Notes under the pieces: generated by a model | The model's input: only the letters and a program-made list of their open reading frames with translations | Told to the model about the DNA's origin: nothing | Database searches by the model: none | Origin: an uncultured Paludibacter sp. | GTDB lineage: Bacteria > Bacteroidota > Bacteroidia > Bacteroidales > Paludibacteraceae | Length of the DNA: 64,000 nt | Assembly: GCA_937897985.1 (NCBI GenBank) | Contig: CALCBD010000039.1 | Span: 1-64,000 of the forward strand | Direction: 5' to 3' | Made by a program: the position numbers and the translations under genes | In this document: positions 1 through 7,072 of the stretch, one piece after another | Position numbering within the stretch: position 1 is the first letter of the stretch | Layout: each line of letters begins with the position of its first letter

Positions 1-65
1 CCAGTAAAATGATGCGCATGGCCACCATGCAACAGGGAAAACTGAAAATGGGAAAGAAAAGGTAA
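1..65 (+). CDS. ffh: Signal recognition particle protein Ffh, C-terminal end only
   Basis: The window opens inside a gene whose last 20 codons (frame starting at base 3, TAA at 63-65) encode a Met-rich, basic tail, with MMRMATMQQGKLKMGKKR at the end. This is typical of the end of the Ffh M domain, which binds the SRP RNA and signal peptides. Finding it just upstream of folD fits the ffh-folD gene order common in Bacteroidales. Only the tail is visible, so the call rests on composition and synteny. Confidence 0.65.
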   Translation, partial: SKMMRMATMQQGKLKMGKKR

Positions 66-193
66 TTTAAAGTAAGAATGTGGCAATGGAAGAATCCGGC
101 AATTAACCACAGGCATTTACATTAAAAGTAAATTGACATATTAAATTACTGACAAACAGACTTATAGAAATCAGCATAAACAATCAAAAAAGA

Positions 194-1078
194 ATGTACA
201 CATTAATCGATGGTAAAGCCATTTCCGAACAAATTAAAAGCGAAATAGCTGAAGAAGTAAAACTCATTGTGGCGGGTGGCAAACGTGCACCACATTTAGC
301 TGTTATCATTGTCGGTCACGATGGTGGAAGCGAATCTTATGTTGCCGGCAAAGTCAAAGATTGCGGCGATTGCGGTTTCAAATCGACACTGATTCGTTTC
401 GAAGATGATGTAACGGAAGAAATTTTGCTTCAGGAAATTGACAAGCTAAACAACGACCCGGAAGTTGACGGTTTTATAGTGCAGCTTCCGGTGCCAAAAC
501 ATATTTCGGAAGAAAAAATCATCGAAGCCATCGATTATCGCAAAGATGTGGATGGTTTCCACCCGGTTAATGTGGGACGTATGTCCATCGGTTTGCCCTG
601 TTATGTCTCGGCAACTCCGTCGGGTATTATCGAACTTCTCAGGAGATATGAAATTCCGACTTCCGGTAAAAACTGTGTTGTGATTGGCCGGAGCAATATC
701 GTAGGTAAACCGATTGCAAACTTAATGATGCAAAAAGGTTATCCCGGCGATGCAACTGTCACTGTTTGTCACAGCCGCACCAAAAATCTGAAAGAAATCT
801 GTCTGAACGCCGATATCATTATTGCGGCACTTGGAAGTCCGGAATTTTTAAAAGCCGATATGGTAAAAGAAGGTGCAGCTATTATTGACGTTGGAACTAC
901 CCGGGTTCCTTCTGCGCTGACAAAATCGGGATTTAAACTGAAGGGAGATGTGGCTTTCGACGAAGTTGCACCCAAATGTTCTTTTATCACTCCTGTTCCC
1001 GGCGGTGTCGGTTTAATGACCCGCATTGCACTGATGAAAAACACATTACTGGCAGCAAAAAAAGAGATATACAAATAA
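194..1078 (+). CDS. folD: Bifunctional methylenetetrahydrofolate dehydrogenase / methenyltetrahydrofolate cyclohydrolase FolD
   Basis: This cytosolic enzyme interconverts 5,10-methylene-THF and 10-formyl-THF using NADP, feeding purine and formyl-methionine synthesis. The 294-residue protein has the usual length. The catalytic signature SYVAGKVKDC places Tyr49 and Lys53 as expected. KDVDGFHPVNVG follows near residue 118, VVIGRSNIVGKP (about 162) is the nucleotide-binding turn, and PGGVGLMTRIALM closes the protein. The ATG start matches the family N-terminus (LIDGKAIS). It lies 128 bp after ffh, and rsmE begins 15 bp after its stop, so folD and rsmE are probably cotranscribed. Nothing looks damaged. 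Confidence 0.97.
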   Translation: MYTLIDGKAISEQIKSEIAEEVKLIVAGGKRAPHLAVIIVGHDGGSESYVAGKVKDCGDCGFKSTLIRFEDDVTEEILLQEIDKLNNDPEVDGFIVQLPVPKHISEEKIIEAIDYRKDVDGFHPVNVGRMSIGLPCYVSATPSGIIELLRRYEIPTSGKNCVVIGRSNIVGKPIANLMMQKGYPGDATVTVCHSRTKNLKEICLNADIIIAALGSPEFLKADMVKEGAAIIDVGTTRVPSALTKSGFKLKGDVAFDEVAPKCSFITPVPGGVGLMTRIALMKNTLLAAKKEIYK

Positions 1079-1093
1079 TTAATAATTAAATAG

Positions 1094-1798
1094 TTGGCTC
1101 TATTCTACGTACCAAATCCTGCTGCAGGAAATTTTCTTCCGGAGGATGAATCAACACATGCAGTGAAAGTATTACGGTTGAAAACCGGTGATGCAATTTC
1201 GGTTGTTGATGGAGTTGGTGGTTTTTATGAAGCAAAAATTACCGACGCTCACCATAAACATTGTGGATTTGAAATAACCGCAGCGATACATGATTTCGGT
1301 AAACGTGACTACAGATTGCATATTGCCATCGCTCCCACCAAAAACATCGAACGTCTCGAATGGTTTGTCGAAAAAGCTACCGAAATTGGCATCGATGAAA
1401 TAACTCCTGTAATTTGCCGGTTTTCGGAGCGTAAAATAATCAAAGAAGAGCGGCTTGAAAAAATTGTAATATCGGCAGCCAAACAATCAAAAAAAGCATT
1501 CTTTCCAAAGCTGAATCCGCAAATCACTCTTGATGAGCTCATTACAAATTGCAAAGCTAAAAGTAAGTTCATTGCTCATTGCTATGAGACTGATAAAAAA
1601 CAGCTTTTTTCAGAAATTCAGAAATCGGAAGATGTATTGATACTTATTGGTCCGGAAGGTGATTTCAGTAAAGATGAAGTTGAAAAAGCCATGCATCACG
1701 GTTTTATTCCTGTATCGCTGGGCGACAGCAGATTACGCACCGAGACTGCGGGAGTTGTAGCCTGCCACACTGTAGCTTTAATGCACCGGTTGCCTTAA
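1094..1798 (+). CDS. rsmE: 16S rRNA (uracil1498-N3)-methyltransferase RsmE
   Basis: RsmE is a SPOUT-fold methyltransferase that adds a methyl group to N3 of U1498 in 16S rRNA, using SAM. The 234-residue product starts with ALFYVPNP, as family members do. It carries the SAM-knot signatures LIGPEGDFS near residue 188 and LGDSRLRTETAGVVA near 210. The start codon is TTG: no ATG is available near the family N-terminus, and translation from base 1094 gives the expected beginning. The gene follows folD by 15 bp. A partly DNA-independent role in SAM use links it loosely to metK downstream. Confidence 0.95.
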   Translation: MALFYVPNPAAGNFLPEDESTHAVKVLRLKTGDAISVVDGVGGFYEAKITDAHHKHCGFEITAAIHDFGKRDYRLHIAIAPTKNIERLEWFVEKATEIGIDEITPVICRFSERKIIKEERLEKIVISAAKQSKKAFFPKLNPQITLDELITNCKAKSKFIAHCYETDKKQLFSEIQKSEDVLILIGPEGDFSKDEVEKAMHHGFIPVSLGDSRLRTETAGVVACHTVALMHRLP

Positions 1799-1829
1799 TA
1801 TCAGGTTTTTAATATTTAAAAAACAGGTG

Positions 1830-2144
1830 ATGAATAATATCCGTTACGAGAAGGAGACCATCGGGCGAATGTTGAAATTATACTGCCGCTTAAAACACGA
1901 CTCTCATGATAAATTGTGTGACGAATGTGCAAAATTGGAAAATTATGCATTAGCACGTTTGGACAATTGTAAATTCGGCGAAGAAAAACCAGCCTGCAAA
2001 GAATGCCCCATTCACTGCTACAAAACGGATAAAAGGAATGCTATGAAAAATGTAATGAGATTTACCGGACCCCGCATGATTTTTTACCATCCTCAGGATT
2101 TTTTCATTCATATGCTGAGAAAAAGGAAAAAACAAACTCATTAA
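1830..2144 (+). CDS. YgbA-like small cysteine-rich protein (nitrous oxide-stimulated promoter family)
   Basis: This 104-residue protein resembles the YgbA_NO family, named after E. coli ygbA, which is induced by nitric oxide through NsrR; its biochemical role is poorly known. The features seen are many cysteines (LCDEC near residue 30, then DNCKFGEEKPACKECPIHCY near 46-65) and the closing signature VMRFTGPRMIFYHP. The cysteine spacing suggests metal or Fe-S binding. An ATG at 1830 is preferred over the GTG one codon upstream. It follows rsmE by about 30 bp and could end the same operon. No NsrR-type operator was recognised. Confidence 0.8.
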   Translation: MNNIRYEKETIGRMLKLYCRLKHDSHDKLCDECAKLENYALARLDNCKFGEEKPACKECPIHCYKTDKRNAMKNVMRFTGPRMIFYHPQDFFIHMLRKRKKQTH

Positions 2145-2440
2145 TAACTGAGTAAAAAACACAGTATGCATTGAATCAACTAAGTTGATTTCAGGACTTT
2201 ACGGTAAAATAACACATTTAAGGCCGGGGGTTGGGCTCAGACTGAGGACACAAATAAAATCCACCTGCCAAGTACCGGTGTGGTAAATAAAAAACCACTA
2301 AAGCAGTAATAACACTATGAAAAATCAATCCTTCAAACTATAAATCAGAGAAATCTCAAATCGCTAAACACAAAAATAACATTAAAATTATTAAAAAACA
2401 GACAGTCAACGCAAAAGTTTATGTAATTTTGCGGCCTGAA
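2145..2440. other. Non-coding spacer with a GC-rich, possibly structured island
   Basis: No credible gene lies between the YgbA-like gene and the metK leader. Bases 2222-2249 form a strikingly G-rich stretch in AT-rich surroundings and include a small palindrome (CTCAGACTGAG, 2237-2247). Short complementary arms follow (CACC/GGTG at about 2262-2280, GTGGT/ACCAC at about 2279-2297). It could be a small RNA or decayed sequence. I could not match it to SRP RNA, 6S, tmRNA or RNase P RNA. A TAATTTTG box at 2424-2431 looks like the -7 element for metK; no good -33 element was seen. Confidence 0.35.
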
Positions 2441-2500
2441 TAAATGTGGAGAGATTTGGACTGCTTGCAACCACAGAAAAAAATGCTAAATTGCTACCCG
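2441..2500 (+). promoter_or_regulatory. Probable SAM-II riboswitch aptamer in the metK leader
   Basis: The layout matches the SAM-II fold. P1 pairs TGTGG (2445-2449) with CCACA (2471-2475). The loop carries GATTTGG and CTTGCAA, the conserved loop pieces. After P1 come an A-rich linker and the hallmark GCTAAA (2485-2490), and then CCC, which can pair with the loop GG to give the H-type pseudoknot. The position, 86 bp upstream of the SAM synthetase start, fits feedback control by SAM. No Rho-independent terminator follows, so control of translation or of RNA stability is more likely. The assignment comes from remembered consensus, not a covariance search. Confidence 0.8.
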
Positions 2501-2585
2501 TTTTCTGCACGTAAATAGTCCTTCGAAAAAACAACTCTCCTCTTTATTTGTTAGTTCAGTTACAAATCATTAAACAATCAATAAA

Positions 2586-3869
2586 ATGGGATATTTATTT
2601 TCATCAGAGTCGGTTTCAGAAGGACATCCTGACAAAGTTGCCGATCAGATTTCGGATGCCATACTCGACAATTTTCTGGCATTGGACAACAACTCCAAAG
2701 TAGCTTGTGAAACATTAGTAACTACCGGTCAGGTGGTGTTAGCCGGAGAGGTTAAATCAAATGCATACATTGATGTACAGTCGGTTGCCCGACGTGTTAT
2801 CAACCGTATAGGTTATACCAAAAGCGAATATATGTTCGATGGCAATGCCTGCGGAATTTTTTCATCCATTCACGAACAATCGGGCGATATCAACCGTGGC
2901 GTTGAACGTGAAGATCCTATGAATCAGGGTGCCGGCGATCAGGGAATGATGTTTGGTTATGCCACCAACGAAACCAAAAACCTTATGCCGATAGCGTTAG
3001 ATTTATCACATGCACTGGTCGAAGAACTTGCTGCCATTCGTCGCGAAGGAAAAGTTATGACTTACCTCCGCCCCGATTCAAAATCGCAGGTGACTATTGA
3101 ATATGATGATAACAACCAGCCTGTAAAGGTTCATACTATCGTGGTTTCCACTCAGCATGATGACTTTATTCAGCCTTCATCAACCAAATCGCAGGAAGTT
3201 GCTGACGAAGAAATGCTGAGCATTATCAGAAACGACGTAAGAGACATTCTGATTCCCCGTGTAAAAGCATTGGACATACAATTTGCCGATCTTTTTAAAG
3301 GCGATTACACTTTGCATGTAAATCCTACCGGAAAATTCGTAATCGGAGGTCCTCACGGCGACACAGGTCTTACAGGCCGCAAAATAATTGTCGACACTTA
3401 TGGTGGCAAAGGTGCACACGGTGGCGGAGCATTCTCTGGAAAAGATCCTTCGAAGGTAGATCGTTCGGCGGCTTATGCAGCTCGTCATATAGCCAAGAAT
3501 ATTGTTGCAGCCGGATTAGCCAACGAAGTTTTGGTTCAGGTGGCTTATGCAATCGGCGTCGCCAAACCAATGAATCTGTACGTAAATACTTACGGCACTG
3601 CACAGGTCAGTTTAAATGACGGTGAAATTGCTTCAAAAATTGAAAAATTATTCGATATGCGTCCTAAGGCAATTGAAGAACGTCTCAAACTGCGCAATCC
3701 AATTTACGAAGAAACTGCTTCATACGGCCATGTAGGACGTACTCCGGCAGAAGTTACCAAAACTTTTAAAGATGGAAATGGCAACGAAATTTCGAAAACG
3801 GTAGAACTTTTTACCTGGGAAAAAACCGATATGGTTGACGCAATTCAACAGGAATTTGGTTTAAAATAA
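2586..3869 (+). CDS. metK: S-adenosylmethionine synthetase (methionine adenosyltransferase)
   Basis: MetK makes SAM from methionine and ATP in the cytoplasm. Signature segments are EGHPDKVADQISDAI near residue 12 (ATP/methionine binding), GAGDQGMMFGYA near 119, GGPHGDTGLTGRKIIV near 256 and GGGAFSGKDPSKVDRSAAY (P-loop-like) near 280. At 427 residues it is longer than the roughly 384-residue E. coli enzyme, as is common in Bacteroidota. The ATG at 2586 gives the standard GYLFSSESVSEGHP start. The gene appears monocistronic: it has its own leader with a SAM-II-like element and a strong terminator directly after the stop. Confidence 0.98.
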   Translation: MGYLFSSESVSEGHPDKVADQISDAILDNFLALDNNSKVACETLVTTGQVVLAGEVKSNAYIDVQSVARRVINRIGYTKSEYMFDGNACGIFSSIHEQSGDINRGVEREDPMNQGAGDQGMMFGYATNETKNLMPIALDLSHALVEELAAIRREGKVMTYLRPDSKSQVTIEYDDNNQPVKVHTIVVSTQHDDFIQPSSTKSQEVADEEMLSIIRNDVRDILIPRVKALDIQFADLFKGDYTLHVNPTGKFVIGGPHGDTGLTGRKIIVDTYGGKGAHGGGAFSGKDPSKVDRSAAYAARHIAKNIVAAGLANEVLVQVAYAIGVAKPMNLYVNTYGTAQVSLNDGEIASKIEKLFDMRPKAIEERLKLRNPIYEETASYGHVGRTPAEVTKTFKDGNGNEISKTVELFTWEKTDMVDAIQQEFGLK

Positions 3870-3892
3870 TTTCTTTGATAAAATATTAAACT

Positions 3893-3932
3893 GGCTGCCA
3901 CATCGTTATAAATTTGGCAGCCGTTTTTTTTT
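3893..3932 (+). terminator. Rho-independent terminator of metK
   Basis: GGCTGCCA (3893-3900) pairs perfectly with TGGCAGCC (3915-3922) around a 14-nt loop, followed by a run of T (3924-3932). It lies 24 bp after the metK stop. Confidence 0.92.
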
Positions 3933-4017
3933 GCTACCTATGAGATGAAGCCGGAGCAAAAATTACAGAATCAATCGGAATAATGAATAATTTCGACAAA
4001 TAATTTTTGATGAAAAG

Positions 4018-4048
4018 TTTGCAAATTCACAAAAATATATTACTTTTG
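4018..4048 (+). promoter_or_regulatory. Bacteroidota-type promoter of tRNA-Asn
   Basis: TTTG at 4018-4021 and TACTTTTG at 4041-4048 are separated by 19 bp, the consensus spacing for the Bacteroidota primary sigma factor (-33 TTTG, -7 TAnnTTTG). The tRNA begins 30 bp downstream. Confidence 0.75.
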
Positions 4049-4077
4049 TCGGGCATTTGAAAAAATGCATGTCAAAT

Positions 4078-4151
4078 TCTTCCTTAGCTCAGTCGGTTAG
4101 AGCATCTGACTGTTAATCAGAGGGTCCTTGGTTCAAGTCCAAGAGGGAGAG
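4078..4151 (+). tRNA. tRNA-Asn (anticodon GTT)
   Basis: The cloverleaf folds fully. The acceptor stem pairs TCTTCCT (4078-4084) with AGGGAGA (4144-4150), with one T-G wobble and discriminator G at 4151. The D arm is GCTC/GAGC, the anticodon stem TCTGA/TCAGA holds the loop CTGTTAA with anticodon GTT, and the T arm is CTTGG-TTCAAGT-CCAAG. CCA is not encoded, as is usual in this phylum. It is a single tRNA with its own promoter and terminator. Confidence 0.97.
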
Positions 4152-4159
4152 CTTTAAAT

Positions 4160-4193
4160 CCGGATTACTTCAAAAAAGTAGTCCGGTTTTTTT
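4160..4193 (+). terminator. Rho-independent terminator after tRNA-Asn
   Basis: CCGGATTACTT (4160-4170) is complementary to AAGTAGTCCGG (4176-4186) with one non-complementary pair, followed by seven T residues. It begins 9 bp after the tRNA. Confidence 0.9.
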
Positions 4194-4236
4194 ATTTGTA
4201 AATTTCAAATTATATAATTTTACAATCAAAAAAATT

Positions 4237-4403
4237 AACCACAGAGACACGGAGAACCCAGAGAACACAAAGAAAATACTTCAATATTTAAGACTCTGTG
4301 CCCTTTGTGTCTCTGTGGTGAATATTCAAATCCACGGAGGCATGGAGAACACGATGAAAATATAAAAAACTCTGTGTCCACTGTGTCTTTGTGGTAAACA
4401 TTA
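4237..4403. repeat. Two tandem inverted repeats of the CCACAGAGACAC type
   Basis: CCACAGAGACAC (4239-4250) and its exact complement GTGTCTCTGTGG (4307-4318) form a long hairpin. A second, more degenerate pair follows (CCACGGAGG at 4332-4340 with TGTGTCTTTGTGG at 4382-4394). Sequences of this kind occur as intergenic repeats in many bacterial genomes. No gene or terminator explains them here. A 78-codon minus-strand frame across them is a by-product of the repeat. Confidence 0.7.
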
Positions 4404-4522
4404 AAGTCACAAAAATCAATGCATTTTAAGAAAAATATTAAAAAATGAATGTAAAAAGTCCAAAAAAACAATTAATTCCATCTTTTGCTGTAACTTTGCG
4501 TTTTTAAATTCCGGATTAATCT

Positions 4523-6952
4523 ATGTGGAAGAAATTAACAGACTTATTATCAGCCTTACTAACCATCATAAAACCCTGGTGGGTAAAATTTATCGAATGG
4601 CGTAAATATCGTTATGATCGGTATAAAAAATTAGTTTGGTACCGCAAACTCGGCAATATTATTTTTACAATGATATGGATGTTTTTGCTCTTTCTGTTTT
4701 TGGTAGACATTAACTTCTTATGGCTGTTTGGTAAATCACCTACTCTTCATAGTATAAGCCATCCCAACCAGAGTCTGGCTTCCGAAATTATCACATCCGA
4801 CAACAAGGTTCTTGGCAAATATTTTACCGAGAACAGGATGCCTGTGGAATTCAACGAAATTTCACCAAAACTGATTGAAACCCTGATCGCCACCGAGGAC
4901 GAGCGTTTTTACGAGCACTTTGGGATTGATTTCCAGGGTGTTATCGCCGCAATGAAAGACATGACCAAAGGGAATGCCCGTGGAGCAAGTACCATCACCC
5001 AGCAATTGGTGAAAAACATGTACAAAACCCGCGACCAGTATTCCAAAGGACTTTTCGGTTATATCCCGGGAGTAAAATTACTGATCATGAAAACAAAAGA
5101 ATGGGTAACAGCAGTTAAGATTGAAATTTTTTACACCAAAAAAGATATCCTCCGAATGTACTTTAACACTGTCGATTTCGGCAGTAATTCATTTGGAATA
5201 CGAACTGCAGCCAAAACATATTTCAAGACCAGGCCATCTGAACTCAACTACGAACAATCGGCTACGCTGGTGGGCATGCTGAAGGCTACCACTACTTACA
5301 ATCCAAAAACAAATCCGGTACGTTCCAAAGAGCGCAGAAATGTAGTATTACAAAACCTGGTCAGTCATAAAATTATTACTCAGCATGTTTGTGATTCACT
5401 GAAACAATTGCCGATTAAACTTAACTACAGTGTGGAGCAATCGTTAGATGGCGATGCTTTGTATTTCAGGGCTTACCTTGCCAAATACCTCGAGGATTGG
5501 GAAAAAGAAAATGGTTATGACATTTACTCTGATGGGTTAAAAATATATGTGACCATCGATTCGCGTTTACAGAAATATGCCGAAGAAGCTGTCGAAAAAC
5601 AAATGCGAAGCGTACAACGACGATTTTTTGATCACTGGCGTGGACAAAATCCATGGCAGGACGAAAAACATCAGGATATTCCAAATTTCGTCGAAGACAA
5701 AGCCCGTAAAACTAAAATTTACAGCATTTTATCACAAAGATTCAGCGGGAATCAGGATTCAATATTTAAGTACCTGAACATTCCTCATCGCACCAGAGTT
5801 TTCGACTATAATAAGATTGAAAAAGACACTACTCTTAGTGTTATGGATTCCATACGTTATATGAATCATTTTATGCACAGTAGTTTTGTTGCAATGGAGC
5901 CTAACACCGGTAACGTAAAAGCCTGGGTCGGCGACATCAATTTTAAATTCTGGCAATATGATAAGGTGGCTCAATCCAAACGGCAGCCGGGTTCCACATT
6001 CAAATTATTCGTCTATACCGCAGCCATGCTTCACGGAAAATCGCCCTGCGATAAAATTACCGACAAACCTGTGACCTGGGAATACACCGAAAACGGAAAA
6101 ACAAAAACCTGGTCGCCTCACAATGCAAACGGCACTTTCTTAGGTTATTCGATGACTTTAAAACATGCATTTGCGCGATCAATTAATACGGTGGCCGTTC
6201 AGTTGGCTCAGGAAATTGGCATCCCCGAAATCATTCGTACTGCTCATATCATGGGAATAAAGACTCCTTTGGAAAACCAGCCTTCCACTTGTCTGGGGGC
6301 ATCAGACGTTTCGCTGCTGGAACTCGTCAATTCATTCGGGACCGTCGTAAATGAAGGAATGTACCACGACCCCGTATTAGTTTCGCGTATCGAAGATAAA
6401 AACGGGAAGGTTATTTTTCAGGCAAATACGGAGCAAAAGAGGGTTATCCCCTACGAAACAGCATGGCTAATGACCGAAATGCTCAAAGGTGGTATGACCG
6501 AACCGGGCGGTACTACCCAGGCTTTATGGGAATGGGATTTATTCAATTATAATACTGATTTTGGCGGCAAAACAGGAACTTCATCCAATCATTCCGACGC
6601 ATGGTTTGTGGGAGTTACCAAAAATCTTATCGGAGGTGCCTGGGTTGGTGGCGAACACCGCAGCGTTCATTTCCGCACAGGGCAGCTTGGTGAGGGCAGC
6701 CGTACGGCTTTGCCGATATTCGGATTGTTTATGGAAAAAGTTTTGAAAGATGACAATTTCAGACAATACAGGGGAAAATTCCCTGTTAAGCCCAAAGAAA
6801 CAATTACCAGACCTTACAACTGTCACACTTACATTCCGCGCGACAGCACTGCAACCGATTCAGTATCGTCAGACGGTGAAAATGAAATTGACGATTTGCC
6901 ACTGGAAGAATCGACCAATCCGGCTCCGCCACCTGCAAATGTAACGAAATAG
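4523..6952 (+). CDS. mrcA: Class A penicillin-binding protein 1A (glycosyltransferase / transpeptidase)
   Basis: This inner-membrane enzyme polymerises lipid II and crosslinks peptidoglycan. A basic cytoplasmic segment is followed by a membrane helix at about residues 47-70. The GT51 domain shows EDERFYEHFGID (about 126-137) and GASTITQQLVKN. The transpeptidase domain shows the SxxK motif as GSTFK with Ser491 and Lys494, and KTGTS at Lys683. The 809-residue length is normal, and the C-terminus ends in a Pro/Asn-rich tail. A TAACTTTG box (4491-4498) lies 24 bp upstream as a likely -7 element. Transcription probably ends at the hairpin at 6991-7031, shared with the convergent topB. Confidence 0.95.
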   Translation: MWKKLTDLLSALLTIIKPWWVKFIEWRKYRYDRYKKLVWYRKLGNIIFTMIWMFLLFLFLVDINFLWLFGKSPTLHSISHPNQSLASEIITSDNKVLGKYFTENRMPVEFNEISPKLIETLIATEDERFYEHFGIDFQGVIAAMKDMTKGNARGASTITQQLVKNMYKTRDQYSKGLFGYIPGVKLLIMKTKEWVTAVKIEIFYTKKDILRMYFNTVDFGSNSFGIRTAAKTYFKTRPSELNYEQSATLVGMLKATTTYNPKTNPVRSKERRNVVLQNLVSHKIITQHVCDSLKQLPIKLNYSVEQSLDGDALYFRAYLAKYLEDWEKENGYDIYSDGLKIYVTIDSRLQKYAEEAVEKQMRSVQRRFFDHWRGQNPWQDEKHQDIPNFVEDKARKTKIYSILSQRFSGNQDSIFKYLNIPHRTRVFDYNKIEKDTTLSVMDSIRYMNHFMHSSFVAMEPNTGNVKAWVGDINFKFWQYDKVAQSKRQPGSTFKLFVYTAAMLHGKSPCDKITDKPVTWEYTENGKTKTWSPHNANGTFLGYSMTLKHAFARSINTVAVQLAQEIGIPEIIRTAHIMGIKTPLENQPSTCLGASDVSLLELVNSFGTVVNEGMYHDPVLVSRIEDKNGKVIFQANTEQKRVIPYETAWLMTEMLKGGMTEPGGTTQALWEWDLFNYNTDFGGKTGTSSNHSDAWFVGVTKNLIGGAWVGGEHRSVHFRTGQLGEGSRTALPIFGLFMEKVLKDDNFRQYRGKFPVKPKETITRPYNCHTYIPRDSTATDSVSSDGENEIDDLPLEESTNPAPPPANVTK

Positions 6953-6990
6953 CTGAACGGAGAATAAAACCGGATTATTCAGCAATTAAA

Positions 6991-7036
6991 AATACACCCC
7001 AAAAGCAGAACAAAAACTTTTGGGGTGTATTTTTTT
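6991..7036. terminator. Bidirectional terminator between mrcA and topB
   Basis: AATACACCCCAAAAG (6991-7005) pairs with CTTTTGGGGTGTATT (7017-7031), giving a 15-bp stem. T-rich sequence follows on the plus strand, and an A tract precedes it to serve the minus strand. It sits between convergent genes. Confidence 0.9.
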
Positions 7037-7072
7037 CAGTCAGATGAAATATCTTAAAAAAAATCCGAACAA

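Noticed and set aside
4235..4471. 78-codon minus-strand reading frame across the inverted repeats
   Set aside because: It lies wholly in the CACAGAG-type repeat, has low-complexity repeat-derived sequence, and has no start signals or family likeness.
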